From Planctomycetia bacterium (GTDB lineage Bacteria; Planctomycetota; Planctomycetia; Planctomycetales; Planctomycetaceae): DNA of 59,803 nt. Below are positions 1 through 7,791 of the stretch, one piece after another. The position numbers were made by a program, and so were the translations under genes. The stretch covers positions 1 to 59,803 of the forward strand of contig JAPLNX010000518.1 in assembly GCA_026400935.1 (NCBI GenBank), written 5' to 3'. Position 1 is the first letter of the stretch; the number at the start of each line of letters is the position of its first letter. Under the pieces are notes generated by a model, which saw only the letters and a program-made list of their open reading frames with translations, was not told the DNA's origin and did no database searches.

Positions 1-103
1 CCGCTAAAAGACCACGGCCATCCCGCCTGTTCTTTTCGATGGTGAGCTTCTTCATTCGCGCAATCTCTGCGGCAAATCTCAGATCTATCTCGTGTGGTGT
101 CAT
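1..103 (-). CDS. partial integron-cassette ORF, unknown function
   Basis: An open frame starts with ATG at 103 and runs off the left edge without a stop, giving 34 visible codons. The peptide starts MTPHEIDLRFAAEIARMKKL and is rich in charged residues, as in a small soluble helical protein. No family is recognised. What supports it is position: the ATG lies four bases after the R' box (GTTAGGGC, 115 to 108) of the attC site, exactly where the first ORF of an integron cassette begins. The frame stays open throughout. Whether it is translated cannot be judged because the rest lies outside the window. Confidence 0.5.
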   Translation of the reverse strand, partial: MTPHEIDLRFAAEIARMKKLTIEKNRRDGRGLLA

Positions 104-107
104 GTAT

Positions 108-210
108 GCCCTAACGCAAAGGTCAGCGACGGGAGCCAGTCGCCGATGACGTTCGATTTGTCTCTGAGCGAATCGGCTGGCTCCCGTTCGCTGGAGCGCA
201 CTGGTTCGGC
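108..210 (-). other. integron attC recombination site
   Basis: Read on the minus strand, the site runs from R'' (GCCGAAC, 210-204) to R' (GTTAGGGC, 115-108). Between them two arms pair: 172-192 (ATCGGCTGGCTCCCGTTCGCT on plus) with 125-147 (AGCGACGGGAGCCAGTCGCCGAT). They are complementary over about 20 positions, with one extra unpaired base on one arm and a small bulge, around a 24-nt loop. That is the folded shape of an attC site (about 103 bp, imperfect stem, extrahelical bases, conserved R boxes). The zinc-ribbon gene ends just before it and a new ORF begins just after it, as expected for consecutive cassettes. No integrase gene is visible. Confidence 0.72.
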
Positions 211-221
211 ATCCTCATTTT

Positions 222-467
222 CTATGATCCGTGTTTTTGGTGCAGCTTTTTCGCCTCCTCGCAATCCACATGGGTCCAGAGTAATCCACAACTCAGGCAA
301 ATGGTCGCACTCTTCTCGGGATATACGCATGGCTCAGACAACAAGAAGAACTTGCTTCTCGTAGTCTTTACGTAAAATGCAGGACTCCCCGCCTCGGTGG
401 GTTGGTCGCCACGAAGTTCTCCTCCCACGATCTCGTGAGACTTACAGTTTGGGCATTGCGTGATCAT
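222..467 (-). CDS. small zinc-ribbon protein, integron cassette gene
   Basis: An 81-residue protein with two CxxC knuckles: CPNC at residues 5-8 and CLSC at about 57-60, a zinc-ribbon arrangement. The segment between is about 48 residues with mixed strand-like sequence and the C-terminus is charged. Small proteins of this type (CPxC ... ACLxCGLxW) occur widely in bacteria with no assigned function; nucleic-acid or protein binding through the ribbon is only an inference. The ATG at 467 follows GGAAG at a suitable distance. The stop at 222 lies 12 bp before the R'' box of the attC site, and the start lies about 44 bp after the preceding GTTAGG box (516-511), so the gene fits one cassette. Confidence 0.68.
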   Translation of the reverse strand: MITQCPNCKSHEIVGGELRGDQPTEAGSPAFYVKTTRSKFFLLSEPCVYPEKSATICLSCGLLWTHVDCEEAKKLHQKHGS

Positions 468-510
468 ATTGCTTCCGGTAGCGCCGAACAGTTATGTGAG
501 CCGCATGCAA

Positions 511-645
511 CCTAACTCGGTCCTGCACTGACGGCTGCTCAATCCTGTCAGGCGATTAGATAGCCAAGAAACATGCGGTACGTCAATCATTTTGGTTGAG
601 AAGAAATCGGATCGCGATCCCGTGTTAGGCAGTGTGCAGCCTAAC
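511..645 (-). other. degenerate attC-like region with repeated R boxes
   Basis: On the minus strand, GTTAGGC (645-639) is followed after eight bases by GCCTAAC (630-624), and about 110 bp later by CGAGTTAGG (519-511) just upstream of the zinc-ribbon gene. The pair 630-624 and 516-511 has the polarity of R'' and R' boxes. The flanking bases are also partly complementary (CGGGATC against CGGTCCTG), but the inner stem is weak (CTCAA at 538-542 with TTGAG at 596-600). It may be a decayed attC, or two joined cassette ends with no ORF between them. The stretch 468-1080 contains no credible gene. Confidence 0.4.
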
Positions 646-660
646 TCCGTTATCCCCGCG

Positions 661-806
661 GGTGGCCCAGCTTGCTTCAAGCTGGGTGCGTAGCACAAGA
701 AACTCAGGGCCGACGTTGAATCAGAGAACGGCCTGTTTCCCATTTGAACCTCAACTCACAGTTTCCTGTGCCTTCGGCACCCAGTTTCTCCGAAGCTGGG
801 CCCACC
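661..806. repeat. palindromic dispersed element (GGTGGCCCAGCTT family)
   Basis: Inverted arms 661-689 (GGTGGCCCAGCTTGCTTCAA start) and 777-806 (reverse complement begins GGTGGGCCCAGCTTCGGAG) bracket about 87 bp. The arms match at most positions. The left arm can also fold on itself (CCCAGCTT/AAGCTGGG). There is no ORF or transposase, so it is a MITE-like or REP-like non-coding element. The rest of the interval up to 1080 shows nothing further. Confidence 0.5.
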
Positions 807-1080
807 ACGGAACTCGGATCTAAAAAAGCCAACCGATGACGCGGAGTGGCCGTTGAGTGGCACGCGAAAGAATACATCCAGCTGTAAATTTCCGAGACGT
901 TTGACGACATTTGTTGGTCTTCGAATGAAATCGCCAAGAGTTTTTGCGTAACTGTGTTGCGATTGACGACACATTTCTTGACATTCTGTCTCATATCTTT
1001 AAGATTCGCGACGTCTTTTCGGAAATTCGACGTGTTGGTTTTGTGATTTCCGACACAGTCTTAGCAATGGAGAATCAATC

Positions 1081-2046
1081 ATGCCAATCAGCGATATCGG
1101 CTCTTACGTTTCCGTAATGGATGAGTTCTTGGCCCATTGGGAGGATGTCAATACTGATCTTGGCGGGGCAGCAGCCACGGATCTGAAGCTGCAAGGGAAC
1201 TATACGCGAGCCATGTTCCTGGCGGATCGCAATGCAATTGACGCGGCGATCACGGGGTTGGTCGGGCTGGAAAATACTCGCGAAATCGGTGCGCAGAATC
1301 GGGACACCGCCAAGCAGGCGTTGGTCGGGCGGATGAATCAGTTTCGCGCCATCCTGCGGGCGCTGTTGCCGGGCACCAGTTATGCCGGAGCCGCTCCCTT
1401 GGTGCCCCCATTCTCCAGCGCGGAATCGAAGTTCCTGAACCCCTTCGATGACATGGCCAACCTGTGGAGCAAGATCAACGCGGATACGATCCCCGGTTTT
1501 ACGGGACCGTTGTTGATCGGAGCTTACACGCTCGCGCTCTTCCAAACGGACTTGGCGGCGATGCGTGCGGCCTTCTCCACCGTGACGGTGGCCGAGAATG
1601 ACGAACGGATCGCTCGCGAACAGCGCGATGCGCTGCTGCCATTGGCTCGCGAACGGATCGTCCAGTATCGCTCGATGGTCGAGGGACTGCTCGGCCCCAC
1701 TGATCCGCTCACGCTGTCTCTGCCGAGCTTGACTCCGGCCCCCGGCTCGACGCCATCGGCTGTCGCATTAACGGGTAGTTGGAACGCGGGCCTTGGCCAA
1801 GCTGTTTTCAATTGGACGGCCTCCACCGCCGCGACCTTGGCGGGATACGAACTCCGCATGTCCCCCGGCTCGACCTATGACGCGTCGAGCGCCACTGTCA
1901 TCGGCAACATCCCGCCCGGCACAACGACCTTTTCTACTTTCGAGGGCCTGACCGCGCCCGGCGATGTGGCCTCCTTCAAGCTCTTCGTGCAACTCACCAC
2001 CGGCAACGAAGCGGGCAGCAACACCGTCACGATCACGCGACCTTAA
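1081..2046 (+). CDS. conserved hypothetical protein with C-terminal Fn3-like domain
   Basis: A 321-residue protein. Residues 1-205 are predominantly helical, with heptad-like stretches around 60-110 and 165-200, and contain no catalytic motif I recognise. After a Pro-rich linker (about 212-222) a beta-rich domain follows (about 225-321) whose spacing (W.., [28 protein letters not shown]) resembles a fibronectin type III fold. No signal peptide or membrane segment is visible, so location is unclear. The ATG at 1081 is preceded by GGAG at a workable distance. I recall similar sequences only from planctomycetes, which is a memory and not a search. Function unknown. Confidence 0.75.
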   Translation: MPISDIGSYVSVMDEFLAHWEDVNTDLGGAAATDLKLQGNYTRAMFLADRNAIDAAITGLVGLENTREIGAQNRDTAKQALVGRMNQFRAILRALLPGTSYAGAAPLVPPFSSAESKFLNPFDDMANLWSKINADTIPGFTGPLLIGAYTLALFQTDLAAMRAAFSTVTVAENDERIAREQRDALLPLARERIVQYRSMVEGLLGPTDPLTLSLPSLTPAPGSTPSAVALTGSWNAGLGQAVFNWTASTAATLAGYELRMSPGSTYDASSATVIGNIPPGTTTFSTFEGLTAPGDVASFKLFVQLTTGNEAGSNTVTITRP

Positions 2047-2071
2047 GCAAGTGGACGAGCAATACCCCAAG

Positions 2072-2401
2072 ATGAAGTTCGTTATCACCACCGCGTTATT
2101 CACAATCACCGCTCTCGCCGAGATCGTCGGTTGTTATCTGCCATATCTTTGGCTGCGTGAAGGAAAATCGGGTTGGCTGTTGCTGCCCGCAGCCGGCAGT
2201 TTGGCATTGTTTGCTTGGCTTCTCACACTGCATCCGACAGCGGCTGGTCGTGTCTACGCGGCTTATGGCGGGGTCTACATCACCATCGCAGTTCTTTGGC
2301 TTTGGATTGTCGATGGCATCAAACCGACTCGTTGGGACTTACTTGGTGTGATCGTTTGCTTGGCAGGGATGGGCATCATCATGCTAGCGCCAAGAACCTG
2401 A
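2072..2401 (+). CDS. UPF0060 (YnfA family) small membrane protein
   Basis: A 109-residue protein with four hydrophobic segments (about 3-23, 32-50, 60-78, 87-106), starting [20 protein letters not shown] and containing [15 protein letters not shown] and [12 protein letters not shown], which are hallmarks of the UPF0060/YnfA family. Family members are usually 105-110 residues, so the length fits and the ATG at 2072 is preferred over longer in-frame starts that overlap the preceding gene. Distant similarity to small multidrug resistance proteins is known for the family, but a transport function is not established. Its 3' end overlaps the end of the convergent DUF4062 remnant by 18 bp. Confidence 0.9.
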   Translation: MKFVITTALFTITALAEIVGCYLPYLWLREGKSGWLLLPAAGSLALFAWLLTLHPTAAGRVYAAYGGVYITIAVLWLWIVDGIKPTRWDLLGVIVCLAGMGIIMLAPRT

Positions 2402-3061
2402 ATGCGCAGCGGGACCGGAAGAACTCGCCGCCGCGCGGGCCAAGGCTTGTTCCTTCTCGGCCTTCTCCTTCTGCACCTCGGCGAGGACCGCGAGCGGTAA
2501 GAGCACCTTGTCTCGCGGTGCGTTGGCCGGCGGCAACTCCCCCTTGGCGAACGCTCGCAGGTGACGGTCCACCTCCGCTTTGAACTCGGCCTCATTCGCG
2601 AACCCGTGATACAGAACCTGCCGCGTCTCTTCGAGCGACTTGCGGAAGTCGAGCACCTTCTGAAGCTGCGGGACAGCGTCGGCCATCGACGCCGAATCAA
2701 TGTGCTTGAAGAAGACGAAGATCTCCGGGGCCTGCGGTTTCCCTCGCCGCTTCTTCTGCCAACGGGCGAACGCGCGGTGAAACTCTTCTTGTAGCCGAAG
2801 TCGTGAGACTTCGGAAATCGAGAGACAGACCACCGAAATCTCACGATTTCGGCTACAGTCAATCTCCCGATTGATCACCGCCTGCGACCGCCGCCCCGTC
2901 GAGGCCAACGTGTCCTCCCAGCCGAGCGGCTCGAACTGGATGTCCAGCGCGTCGCCGAAGCCGGCGTTGAGTTCCTCCAGCACCTGCTTGAACGCCGCCC
3001 GCTCCACCGCCAAATTCCCCGGCGAGGCGATGAAGACGCGAATCGTGCGGACGGCGGACAT
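2384..3061 (-). pseudogene. truncated and disrupted DUF4062-domain gene
   Basis: The N-terminus (VRTIRVFIASPGNLAVERAA, then FEPLGWEDTLASTGRRSQAVINREID) is a clear DUF4062 domain, a family often found as the sensor part of larger NTPase, TPR or defence-type proteins. After NREID the expected segment, roughly DVFILVLWRRWG through SGTEEEF, is absent. In its place are 23 residues encoded by a palindromic element (2790-2857), and the family sequence then resumes in frame at EEFHRAFARWQ and continues through FVFFKHIDSASMAD and LYHGFANEAEFKAEVDRHL. The protein stops in an Ala-rich tail where the frame runs into the convergent UPF0060 gene, so the usual C-terminal effector region is missing. I read it as a decayed remnant that happens to stay open. 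Start chosen at MSAVRT. Confidence 0.75.
2790..2857. repeat. 68-bp palindromic element inside the DUF4062 gene
   Basis: Left arm 2790-2814 (TGTAGCCGAAGTCGTGAGAC...) and right arm 2833-2857 are inverted copies matching at 23 of 25 positions, with an 18-bp centre. The element codes in frame for the 23 foreign residues in the DUF4062 protein. There is no ORF of its own, so it would need a mobilising enzyme in trans, like a MITE or REP element. Confidence 0.8.
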
Positions 3062-3220
3062 GCGCGGTGCTCCTGCCAATTGGGAACATGACGCGGAGCG
3101 TTGTGCTAAGACCTGTTCACCATCGCCAGTGAAGTGGTCTCGGAAAGGGTTGGCGTGCCCTGCTGCTTGAACTCAATGTGCTCTTCACTTTCGTTCTCTG
3201 CGATTTCAGTTGATCTGAGG

Positions 3221-3253
3221 GAGATAACCACAAAGACACAAAGGCACGAAGAA
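3221..3253. repeat. dispersed ACCACAAAGACACAAAGGCACGAAG repeat
   Basis: Contains AACCACAAAGACACAAAGGC followed by ACGAAGAA. A related copy is at 49191-49257 and a diverged one at 40711-40771. It lies between the DUF4062 remnant and the aminotransferase. A half-copy of the ACGCGGAGCGTTGTGCTA motif is at 3091-3108. Confidence 0.55.
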
Positions 3254-3328
3254 GAGCAAAGGCTGCCGAAACAATCGACTGTAACTTCATGGTCGCCCCG
3301 CTGAGCGACTCCTGTCATTCAAATAGGA

Positions 3329-4660
3329 TTACTTGACGTTCATTGCGTTCAGAGAATCATCGATGGCTTGCAGGACTCGGTCGATGTCGGCGGCGGTGTG
3401 TGCGGTTGAAAAACCGTGGTGGCAGGGGCCACCGCCGTAGTCGTGGAAGTAGATGCCGCGAGCGGTGGTTTGGCGGCAGAATTCCAACATCACCTCGCGG
3501 CGATGGCACAGGCTGTCGCGGTAGTTTCTTACTGGTTCGCGTGTGCCGAAAATCAAGCCGAAGCGGCTGCCGTGAATTTGGAAGCGGCAAGGGATTGGGC
3601 TGCGGTCGGAGATGTCATTCAACCCACGTGCGAGGTGGTCAGACAACGAATGAATGTGTTGCCAGAATTCGGGAGTCCGAATTGCGCGGACGAAGGCGAG
3701 TCCCGCGAGAATGCTTGGCAACGGGGCGTTGAACGTGCCGGAGTGGGCCACGTCACCGACAGGTTTGAAGCGATCCATCAACTCCGCTTTGCCTGCAATC
3801 GCCGAGAGAGGCAAGCCCGCGCCCAACGATTTGCCGATCGTGCAGATATCGGGCGTCACGCCAAAGTCTTGTTGAGCACCACCGGCAGACTTCTTGGCAA
3901 ACGATTGGATCTCATCGAAGAACAGAATCAAACCATGTTCGTCTGCAAGACGGCGAGCACCCTCAAGGAAGCCCGGTTCCGGTGGGATTGCGCCGCAGTT
4001 GTAGTCCACCGGCTCAATCAAAATCGTGCCTGCTTCGTGCTTGTGTTGTTTGACGAGGCGTTCGAGTGCAACGAGGTCGTTGTACTCGGCGGTAATGATC
4101 AGTTCGGCAAGTGCTTTGGGAATGCCCGCGCTCTCACGATATGGCGGCGTTGCATCCAACTGGTCTGCCGGTGGATGGCCGCCGATGAACGTGAATTCGT
4201 GATAGCCGTGAAAGTGCCCGTGAAAGCGGATGATCTTGTCGCGACCACTGACTGCTCGACACAGACGCAGAGCGTGCAATGTCGCTTCGCTGCCCGAACC
4301 GGTGAAGCGAACACGCTCGGCACACGGCACGATCTCGCAAAGTTGTTCGGCCAGTTCGATGTGATACGGCCCGTCGAGGCTGCACATCAGGCCAAGTTCC
4401 CAAACTTTATCGAAGACTTCACGTAAACAATCGGGGCCATGTCCGAGCAACGCCGCTCCGTGGCTCATCGACATGTCGAGGAATTCATTCCCGTCGATAT
4501 CCCAAAACCGCGAGCCTTTCGCTCGCGACGCATACACCGGTCGGCCCCAAGCTTGGTTGAAACGTGTGCTGGAACAAACGCCGCCCGGCAGCACGGAGCG
4601 GCCTCGTTCAATCAATTGCAATTGTTTCGGCGATGGAAGCGGGACTGTAGTCGCAGGCAT
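3329..4660 (-). CDS. class III aminotransferase, glutamate-1-semialdehyde aminomutase-like
   Basis: 443 residues, fold type I PLP enzyme of class III. Visible landmarks are LPGGVCSSTRFN at the N-terminus (glutamate-1-semialdehyde aminomutases open with PGGVNSPVR), the cofactor loop GSGSEATLHALRLCRA, GHFHGYHE, the aspartate motif ILFFDEIQSF, and the Schiff-base lysine in ICTIGKSLGAGLPLSA. The family converts glutamate-1-semialdehyde to 5-aminolevulinate, but many paralogs act on other amino or keto substrates. There is no haem gene nearby, so I leave the substrate open and give no symbol. The start at 4660 follows GAGGAG. It is a single gene with no operon partner. Confidence 0.85.
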   Translation of the reverse strand: MPATTVPLPSPKQLQLIERGRSVLPGGVCSSTRFNQAWGRPVYASRAKGSRFWDIDGNEFLDMSMSHGAALLGHGPDCLREVFDKVWELGLMCSLDGPYHIELAEQLCEIVPCAERVRFTGSGSEATLHALRLCRAVSGRDKIIRFHGHFHGYHEFTFIGGHPPADQLDATPPYRESAGIPKALAELIITAEYNDLVALERLVKQHKHEAGTILIEPVDYNCGAIPPEPGFLEGARRLADEHGLILFFDEIQSFAKKSAGGAQQDFGVTPDICTIGKSLGAGLPLSAIAGKAELMDRFKPVGDVAHSGTFNAPLPSILAGLAFVRAIRTPEFWQHIHSLSDHLARGLNDISDRSPIPCRFQIHGSRFGLIFGTREPVRNYRDSLCHRREVMLEFCRQTTARGIYFHDYGGGPCHHGFSTAHTAADIDRVLQAIDDSLNAMNVK

Positions 4661-4738
4661 TCAAGACTCCTCAAAGACGAAAACGGTGAGACGCGAGAGC
4701 AAACCGATAATCGCAGCCGCGATTCAAAGCAACCATAC

Positions 4739-4818
4739 CGTAGCGCAGGCGGCTCGTCTGTGTCTTACAAGAAGTAGTCACAAGCGGTAAATGTCAGCAA
4801 CAAGCCGCCTGCTCTACG
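4739..4818. repeat. palindromic element (CGTAGCGCAGGCGGCT family), copy 1
   Basis: Inverted arms 4739-4754 and 4803-4818 match at 15 of 16 positions. A second copy with the same arm sequence (GTAGCACAGGCGGCTCGCC) is at 44492-44556. It lies between the aminotransferase start and the lipoprotein stop. Confidence 0.65.
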
Positions 4819-4833
4819 AGAGAGTCAATCAAC

Positions 4834-5478
4834 TCACTGACCATCGGCAAGTCGCGTGGCTTCGAGAACCAATTGGTCGATCGTGCGTTCGTTATGACCG
4901 ACTGGGAGATGGAACACTTCATCGATGCAGCGGGAAACCGATCTCGGCAAGGATGGCATCGGATAACCACGACGGTAGATCAAAACAGCTCGATCGTAGT
5001 TCTCTGGATGTCCCGTGAAGTCGCTCAGGATGATTGTCGTACTGTCGATGTAGACGATCGTGTCAACCGATTCACAATGTGCATCAAGCTCGATCAGCGT
5101 GTTTTTGACGCAGAGCGTGCCGATGCTCCAACCGACAAGCATGATCCGAGCAGCTGGGTTTTCGGAGCGGACACCGCGAATGTGTTCGGCTAGATCGCAC
5201 GAACCGCCATCAACGAACGGCTCAAAATAGACCGCGTTCCTCAGGCCCATGTCACGGAGTTCGCAGCAAACTTCCTCAATCCGTCCCGCGTGTCCGATGT
5301 CTGCGTTCGATTCGACGAAAATGATGTGTACATTGTCGAGTGATTCGGCAGGACGGCTTTCCAATTGGAATGCGTATCGCGAAACAGGAAGCGGCGCCGC
5401 AGCACAACCGGAGATCGCCGCACAAACAAGCCACGTTCCACTGAGACGACCCAGCAAAGATTTTATTGACCAACTCAT
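4834..5478 (-). CDS. putative lipoprotein with alpha/beta-hydrolase-like motif
   Basis: 214 residues. The N-terminus has a basic start, a hydrophobic stretch (about 12-22) and a lipobox-like AISGC with Cys at about 25, so it is probably exported and lipidated. The mature part is alpha/beta: NVHIIFVESNADI, then RIMLVGWSIGTLCVKNTL, where GWSIG resembles the GxSxG nucleophile elbow of an alpha/beta hydrolase. An acidic residue (IVYIDST) and a late His (FHLPVGHNE) could complete a triad. No close family is recognised, and hydrolase activity is an inference. It reads as a single gene. Confidence 0.65.
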   Translation of the reverse strand: MSWSIKSLLGRLSGTWLVCAAISGCAAAPLPVSRYAFQLESRPAESLDNVHIIFVESNADIGHAGRIEEVCCELRDMGLRNAVYFEPFVDGGSCDLAEHIRGVRSENPAARIMLVGWSIGTLCVKNTLIELDAHCESVDTIVYIDSTTIILSDFTGHPENYDRAVLIYRRGYPMPSLPRSVSRCIDEVFHLPVGHNERTIDQLVLEATRLADGQ

Positions 5479-5944
5479 CCGTAAGTGTCCACGACATGCG
5501 CAGAAAAAACTCGCTCGCAGTCATGTTCGGTGTTCAGAGAACTCGTCAATGAGCGAAACTTTTCCCAATCCAAAATGTCGTTACAACACGAACCAATTTG
5601 GCGTGAATGATTCTCCGAAGCGATGCAAAACACCCCAAAAGTACCCACGAATCAGCAAGCTTTGCCGGTCGGTCGAGCCAATCGGAGAATGTCAGGTCCG
5701 AGAGTTGTTCCGGTTTTCGCTGAACCGAGCGACGCGATTTGAGATTGAGAAGCTCGTCTTCACGTGAGCCTCTTCCTAGCGAACTGCACCGCCGAATTAG
5801 ATCGCCAAGGACCGGTGCAATTACGAATGATTGTCGTCTTTCTCTCCGCGAAAGAACGCGCCCTTTCTCGGAGCGAACGTGGGTAATCAAGCCCACATTT
5901 TCTGCGCCGGCCCTGATCTTCCACGCTTTCTGCATGATGAGGCA
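5479..5944. other. intergenic stretch, no gene supported
   Basis: Open frames exist on both strands, but none has a convincing start, composition or family. Around 5838-5878 there is a weak inverted motif (TCTCTCCGCGAAAGAACGCG facing CTTTCTCGGAGCGAACG). Its shadow translation (SLRERARSFAER) is of a kind I remember from other bacterial dispersed repeats. Nothing else is seen. Confidence 0.4.
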
Positions 5945-6736
5945 ATGATGCTCACCTCCGTTGCTTCCTGGGAATACCGCTGGCGATTCTCCATTTTAAT
6001 TGCCAGTCAACCAGTATTGGCGTTGACGGTCTATCTGACTTCGGACCGTCACGGGACTTGGTATTCGCCTCCATTTTTGCCAACAACTGGCTACGTGGCG
6101 GCGTGTATCGCCACGCTCAGCATTCTGCTTCGAATTCATGCAACCGGGAGTTTGCACGCGAGAGTGATGGCTTCCGACAATCCAGACACCAGTCGGCTTG
6201 TAACGTTCGGCATCTACGAAACGACTCGCAATCCGTTGTACGTGTCGTCGCTGTTGTTGTTTGGTGCGTATGCGTTGTTCTTCGGAGCGTGGTGGGCCGT
6301 CGGATTTGTGTTACTGCATTGGTTGCGATACCAGCGAGTCATTCATCTCGAAGAGTCTTGCTTGCGACGCCAATGGGGGCCGGAGTTCGATAACTATTGC
6401 CAGAAAGTGCCGCGCTGGTGGCCACGTTGGCGAAGCTTCGGACGCATAACCGGGATTTGCATTTCGTCCCACGGCATCGTGTCCAACATCGTCTATGTTG
6501 GAGTTTGGGCGGGAATTGTCGCCTCCGCTGTGATGAGTGATTTGGTTTGGATTATCCCCTTTGAAGTCGCTGGCGGGATGGTGATGGCGTTCCTGTATCG
6601 CGGAACGAACGCCCCAAAAGCACCGGAAGTTCCGCCTTCATCATCAACGCAACCGCCATTAATTCAGATGCCATCAACTCATGACGACGGAGAAGGCAAA
6701 GATGCGACTGGGCCGGGCAACGGACAGATAGTCTGA
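5945..6736 (+). CDS. isoprenylcysteine carboxyl methyltransferase-like membrane protein
   Basis: 264 residues from the ATG at 5945 (5948 is an equal alternative). Hydrophobic segments lie at about 10-30, 42-60 and 95-120, and a pair at about 175-215. The central signature TFGIYETTRNPLYVSSLLLF followed by RVIHLEESCLRRQWGPEFDNYCQKVPRWWP is the ICMT/PEMT-like methyltransferase pattern (RNPxY ... E ... L...FG..Y..Y...VPR). Bacterial members methylate small or lipid-linked substrates that are mostly unknown. The C-terminal tail (about 220-264) is Pro- and Ser-rich and probably disordered. An in-frame extension to 5831 lies in repeat-like sequence and is rejected. The 3' end overlaps the convergent YbaK gene by about 60 bp. 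Confidence 0.75.
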   Translation: MMLTSVASWEYRWRFSILIASQPVLALTVYLTSDRHGTWYSPPFLPTTGYVAACIATLSILLRIHATGSLHARVMASDNPDTSRLVTFGIYETTRNPLYVSSLLLFGAYALFFGAWWAVGFVLLHWLRYQRVIHLEESCLRRQWGPEFDNYCQKVPRWWPRWRSFGRITGICISSHGIVSNIVYVGVWAGIVASAVMSDLVWIIPFEVAGGMVMAFLYRGTNAPKAPEVPPSSSTQPPLIQMPSTHDDGEGKDATGPGNGQIV

Positions 6737-7168
6737 CGCGCTCAAGATGATCGAGTCAGTCAGCGAACCTGCGTTGAAAGCAATCCGCTCGTTGCGAGTG
6801 ATCGCCGAATCCAAACACAGATCAAACGGTAAGATCGGTGGTCCAAACGGTGGGACACAGCCGGGTACCAATCCCGTGAGTTCAAGCAATTCTTCGGGTG
6901 TCGCGAACCGCATTTTTTTGAAATTGAGTTCTCGGCGAATGACCCCTGAATCGAGCTTGTGGTCCGCTGGCATGACAAACAGTCGGAAAACCTCGTCCGC
7001 TTTCATCAGCAGAGACTTGCCGCCGATATGCAATTCTTCGCCCCGAGCTTTCGCAGATTCTTCGGAAGTCCGAGTAGGTTCGTGATGCACTTCACGAAAA
7101 CCGACGCCCGCGTTCGTCAGCAACTGGCGAATCGCGGGGAGGATTTCAGGACCGTGAGGAATACTCAT
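6674..7168 (-). CDS. YbaK/EbsC-family (ProX-like) aminoacyl-tRNA deacylase domain protein
   Basis: 164 residues. The YbaK/ProX fold is shown by EVHHEPTRTSEESAKARGEE near the N-terminus, the conserved lysine in GGKSLLMKADEVFRLFVMPADHKLDSG, and the loop GLVPGCVPPFG (GxxPGxVPPFG in the family). Family members hydrolyse mischarged aminoacyl-tRNA in trans, for example Cys-tRNAPro or Ala-tRNAPro; which one cannot be told here. The start at 7168 is chosen because its ATG overlaps the stop of the upstream gene (ATGA), giving translational coupling to the ClpP-like protein. A longer in-frame start at 7192 would lie inside that gene. Confidence 0.85.
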   Translation of the reverse strand: MSIPHGPEILPAIRQLLTNAGVGFREVHHEPTRTSEESAKARGEELHIGGKSLLMKADEVFRLFVMPADHKLDSGVIRRELNFKKMRFATPEELLELTGLVPGCVPPFGPPILPFDLCLDSAITRNERIAFNAGSLTDSIILSASDYLSVARPSRIFAFSVVMS

Positions 7169-7791
7169 GACATCTTCCGAATTTGCTCCCACACATCACC
7201 GCCAAACAAGTCGAGCATCTTCGCTAAGCCTTCGGCAGCGAATTCGGTCCCCGACACGAACTTTCCAGGACGCGTCCACGCTTGCAGTTTCTCAGGAGAG
7301 ATCTTCAACAAACGAACCAGCAGCGCGTCCATGTCCTCTTCCAAGAGCTTGAAGTGCCGCGCCCATTCGGCAGCCTCTTCAAGACGCACCTCTTCGTCGC
7401 TGTGCCAGCGGATCGGGTGGAACAGCAATGTCGAATGAGCCGTGACATATCGCTCTTCACAGGCTGCGAACGGCAGGATTGTGGCCGAACTACATTCACC
7501 AGCGACAACGCCGATCGCTCGCAAACCTCGTAGTTTGATGACGGACGCGAGTGCCAATCCGCAGTAGATACTGCCTCCACCGCTGTCGAAAAATATTGTC
7601 CCGCGACTGTTGCGTGGGACTTCCATGAGTTGTTGAAAAAGTTCCACTTGCTTGTCGGTCAGATCGCCGAAGATGCCGATCTCCCATTCAGGTTCTTTCG
7701 GTCGTTTCGACGACCAAGCACCCGGCAACGGGTACGGCTTCAAGCGAGAGGCGTCTTCGTCAGCGGAAGGTTTCTGTTTCTGGCGAATCAT
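7165..7791 (-). CDS. ClpP/crotonase-superfamily serine protease-like protein
   Basis: 208 residues. Residues about 36-185 follow the ClpP fold: FFDSGGGSIYCGLALASVIK matches the oxyanion region (PGGSV.AGLAIYD), GVVAGECSSATILPFAACEERYV carries a candidate nucleophile Ser where ClpP has AASMG, and HSTLLFHP supplies a candidate catalytic His (R.MIHQP in ClpP). The third triad residue is not evident. The first 35 residues are basic and Pro-rich. No Clp ATPase partner is nearby. The stop overlaps the start of the YbaK-family gene, so both are made from one message. True protease activity is uncertain because non-proteolytic members exist. Confidence 0.7.
   Translation of the reverse strand: MIRQKQKPSADEDASRLKPYPLPGAWSSKRPKEPEWEIGIFGDLTDKQVELFQQLMEVPRNSRGTIFFDSGGGSIYCGLALASVIKLRGLRAIGVVAGECSSATILPFAACEERYVTAHSTLLFHPIRWHSDEEVRLEEAAEWARHFKLLEEDMDALLVRLLKISPEKLQAWTRPGKFVSGTEFAAEGLAKMLDLFGGDVWEQIRKMS

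Noticed and set aside
704-994. 96-residue minus-strand frame and overlapping frames
   Set aside because: Overlaps a palindromic element, lacks a site and shows no protein features; it was also considered as an integron cassette gene, but no attC end fits it.
1081-2046. Phage tail or capsid-associated protein
   Set aside because: Fn3-like domains do occur in phage proteins, but no other phage gene is near and the protein looks chromosomal.
3416-4426. 336-residue plus-strand frame opposite the aminotransferase
   Set aside because: The minus-strand protein has clear family motifs; the plus frame has none and no ribosome site.
4834-5478. Functional triad hydrolase as a firm call
   Set aside because: GWSIG is suggestive, but the fold is not matched to a named family, so I list it only as hydrolase-like.
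5546-5935. 129-residue minus-strand frame
   Set aside because: No convincing start, composition or family, and it runs into repeat-like sequence.
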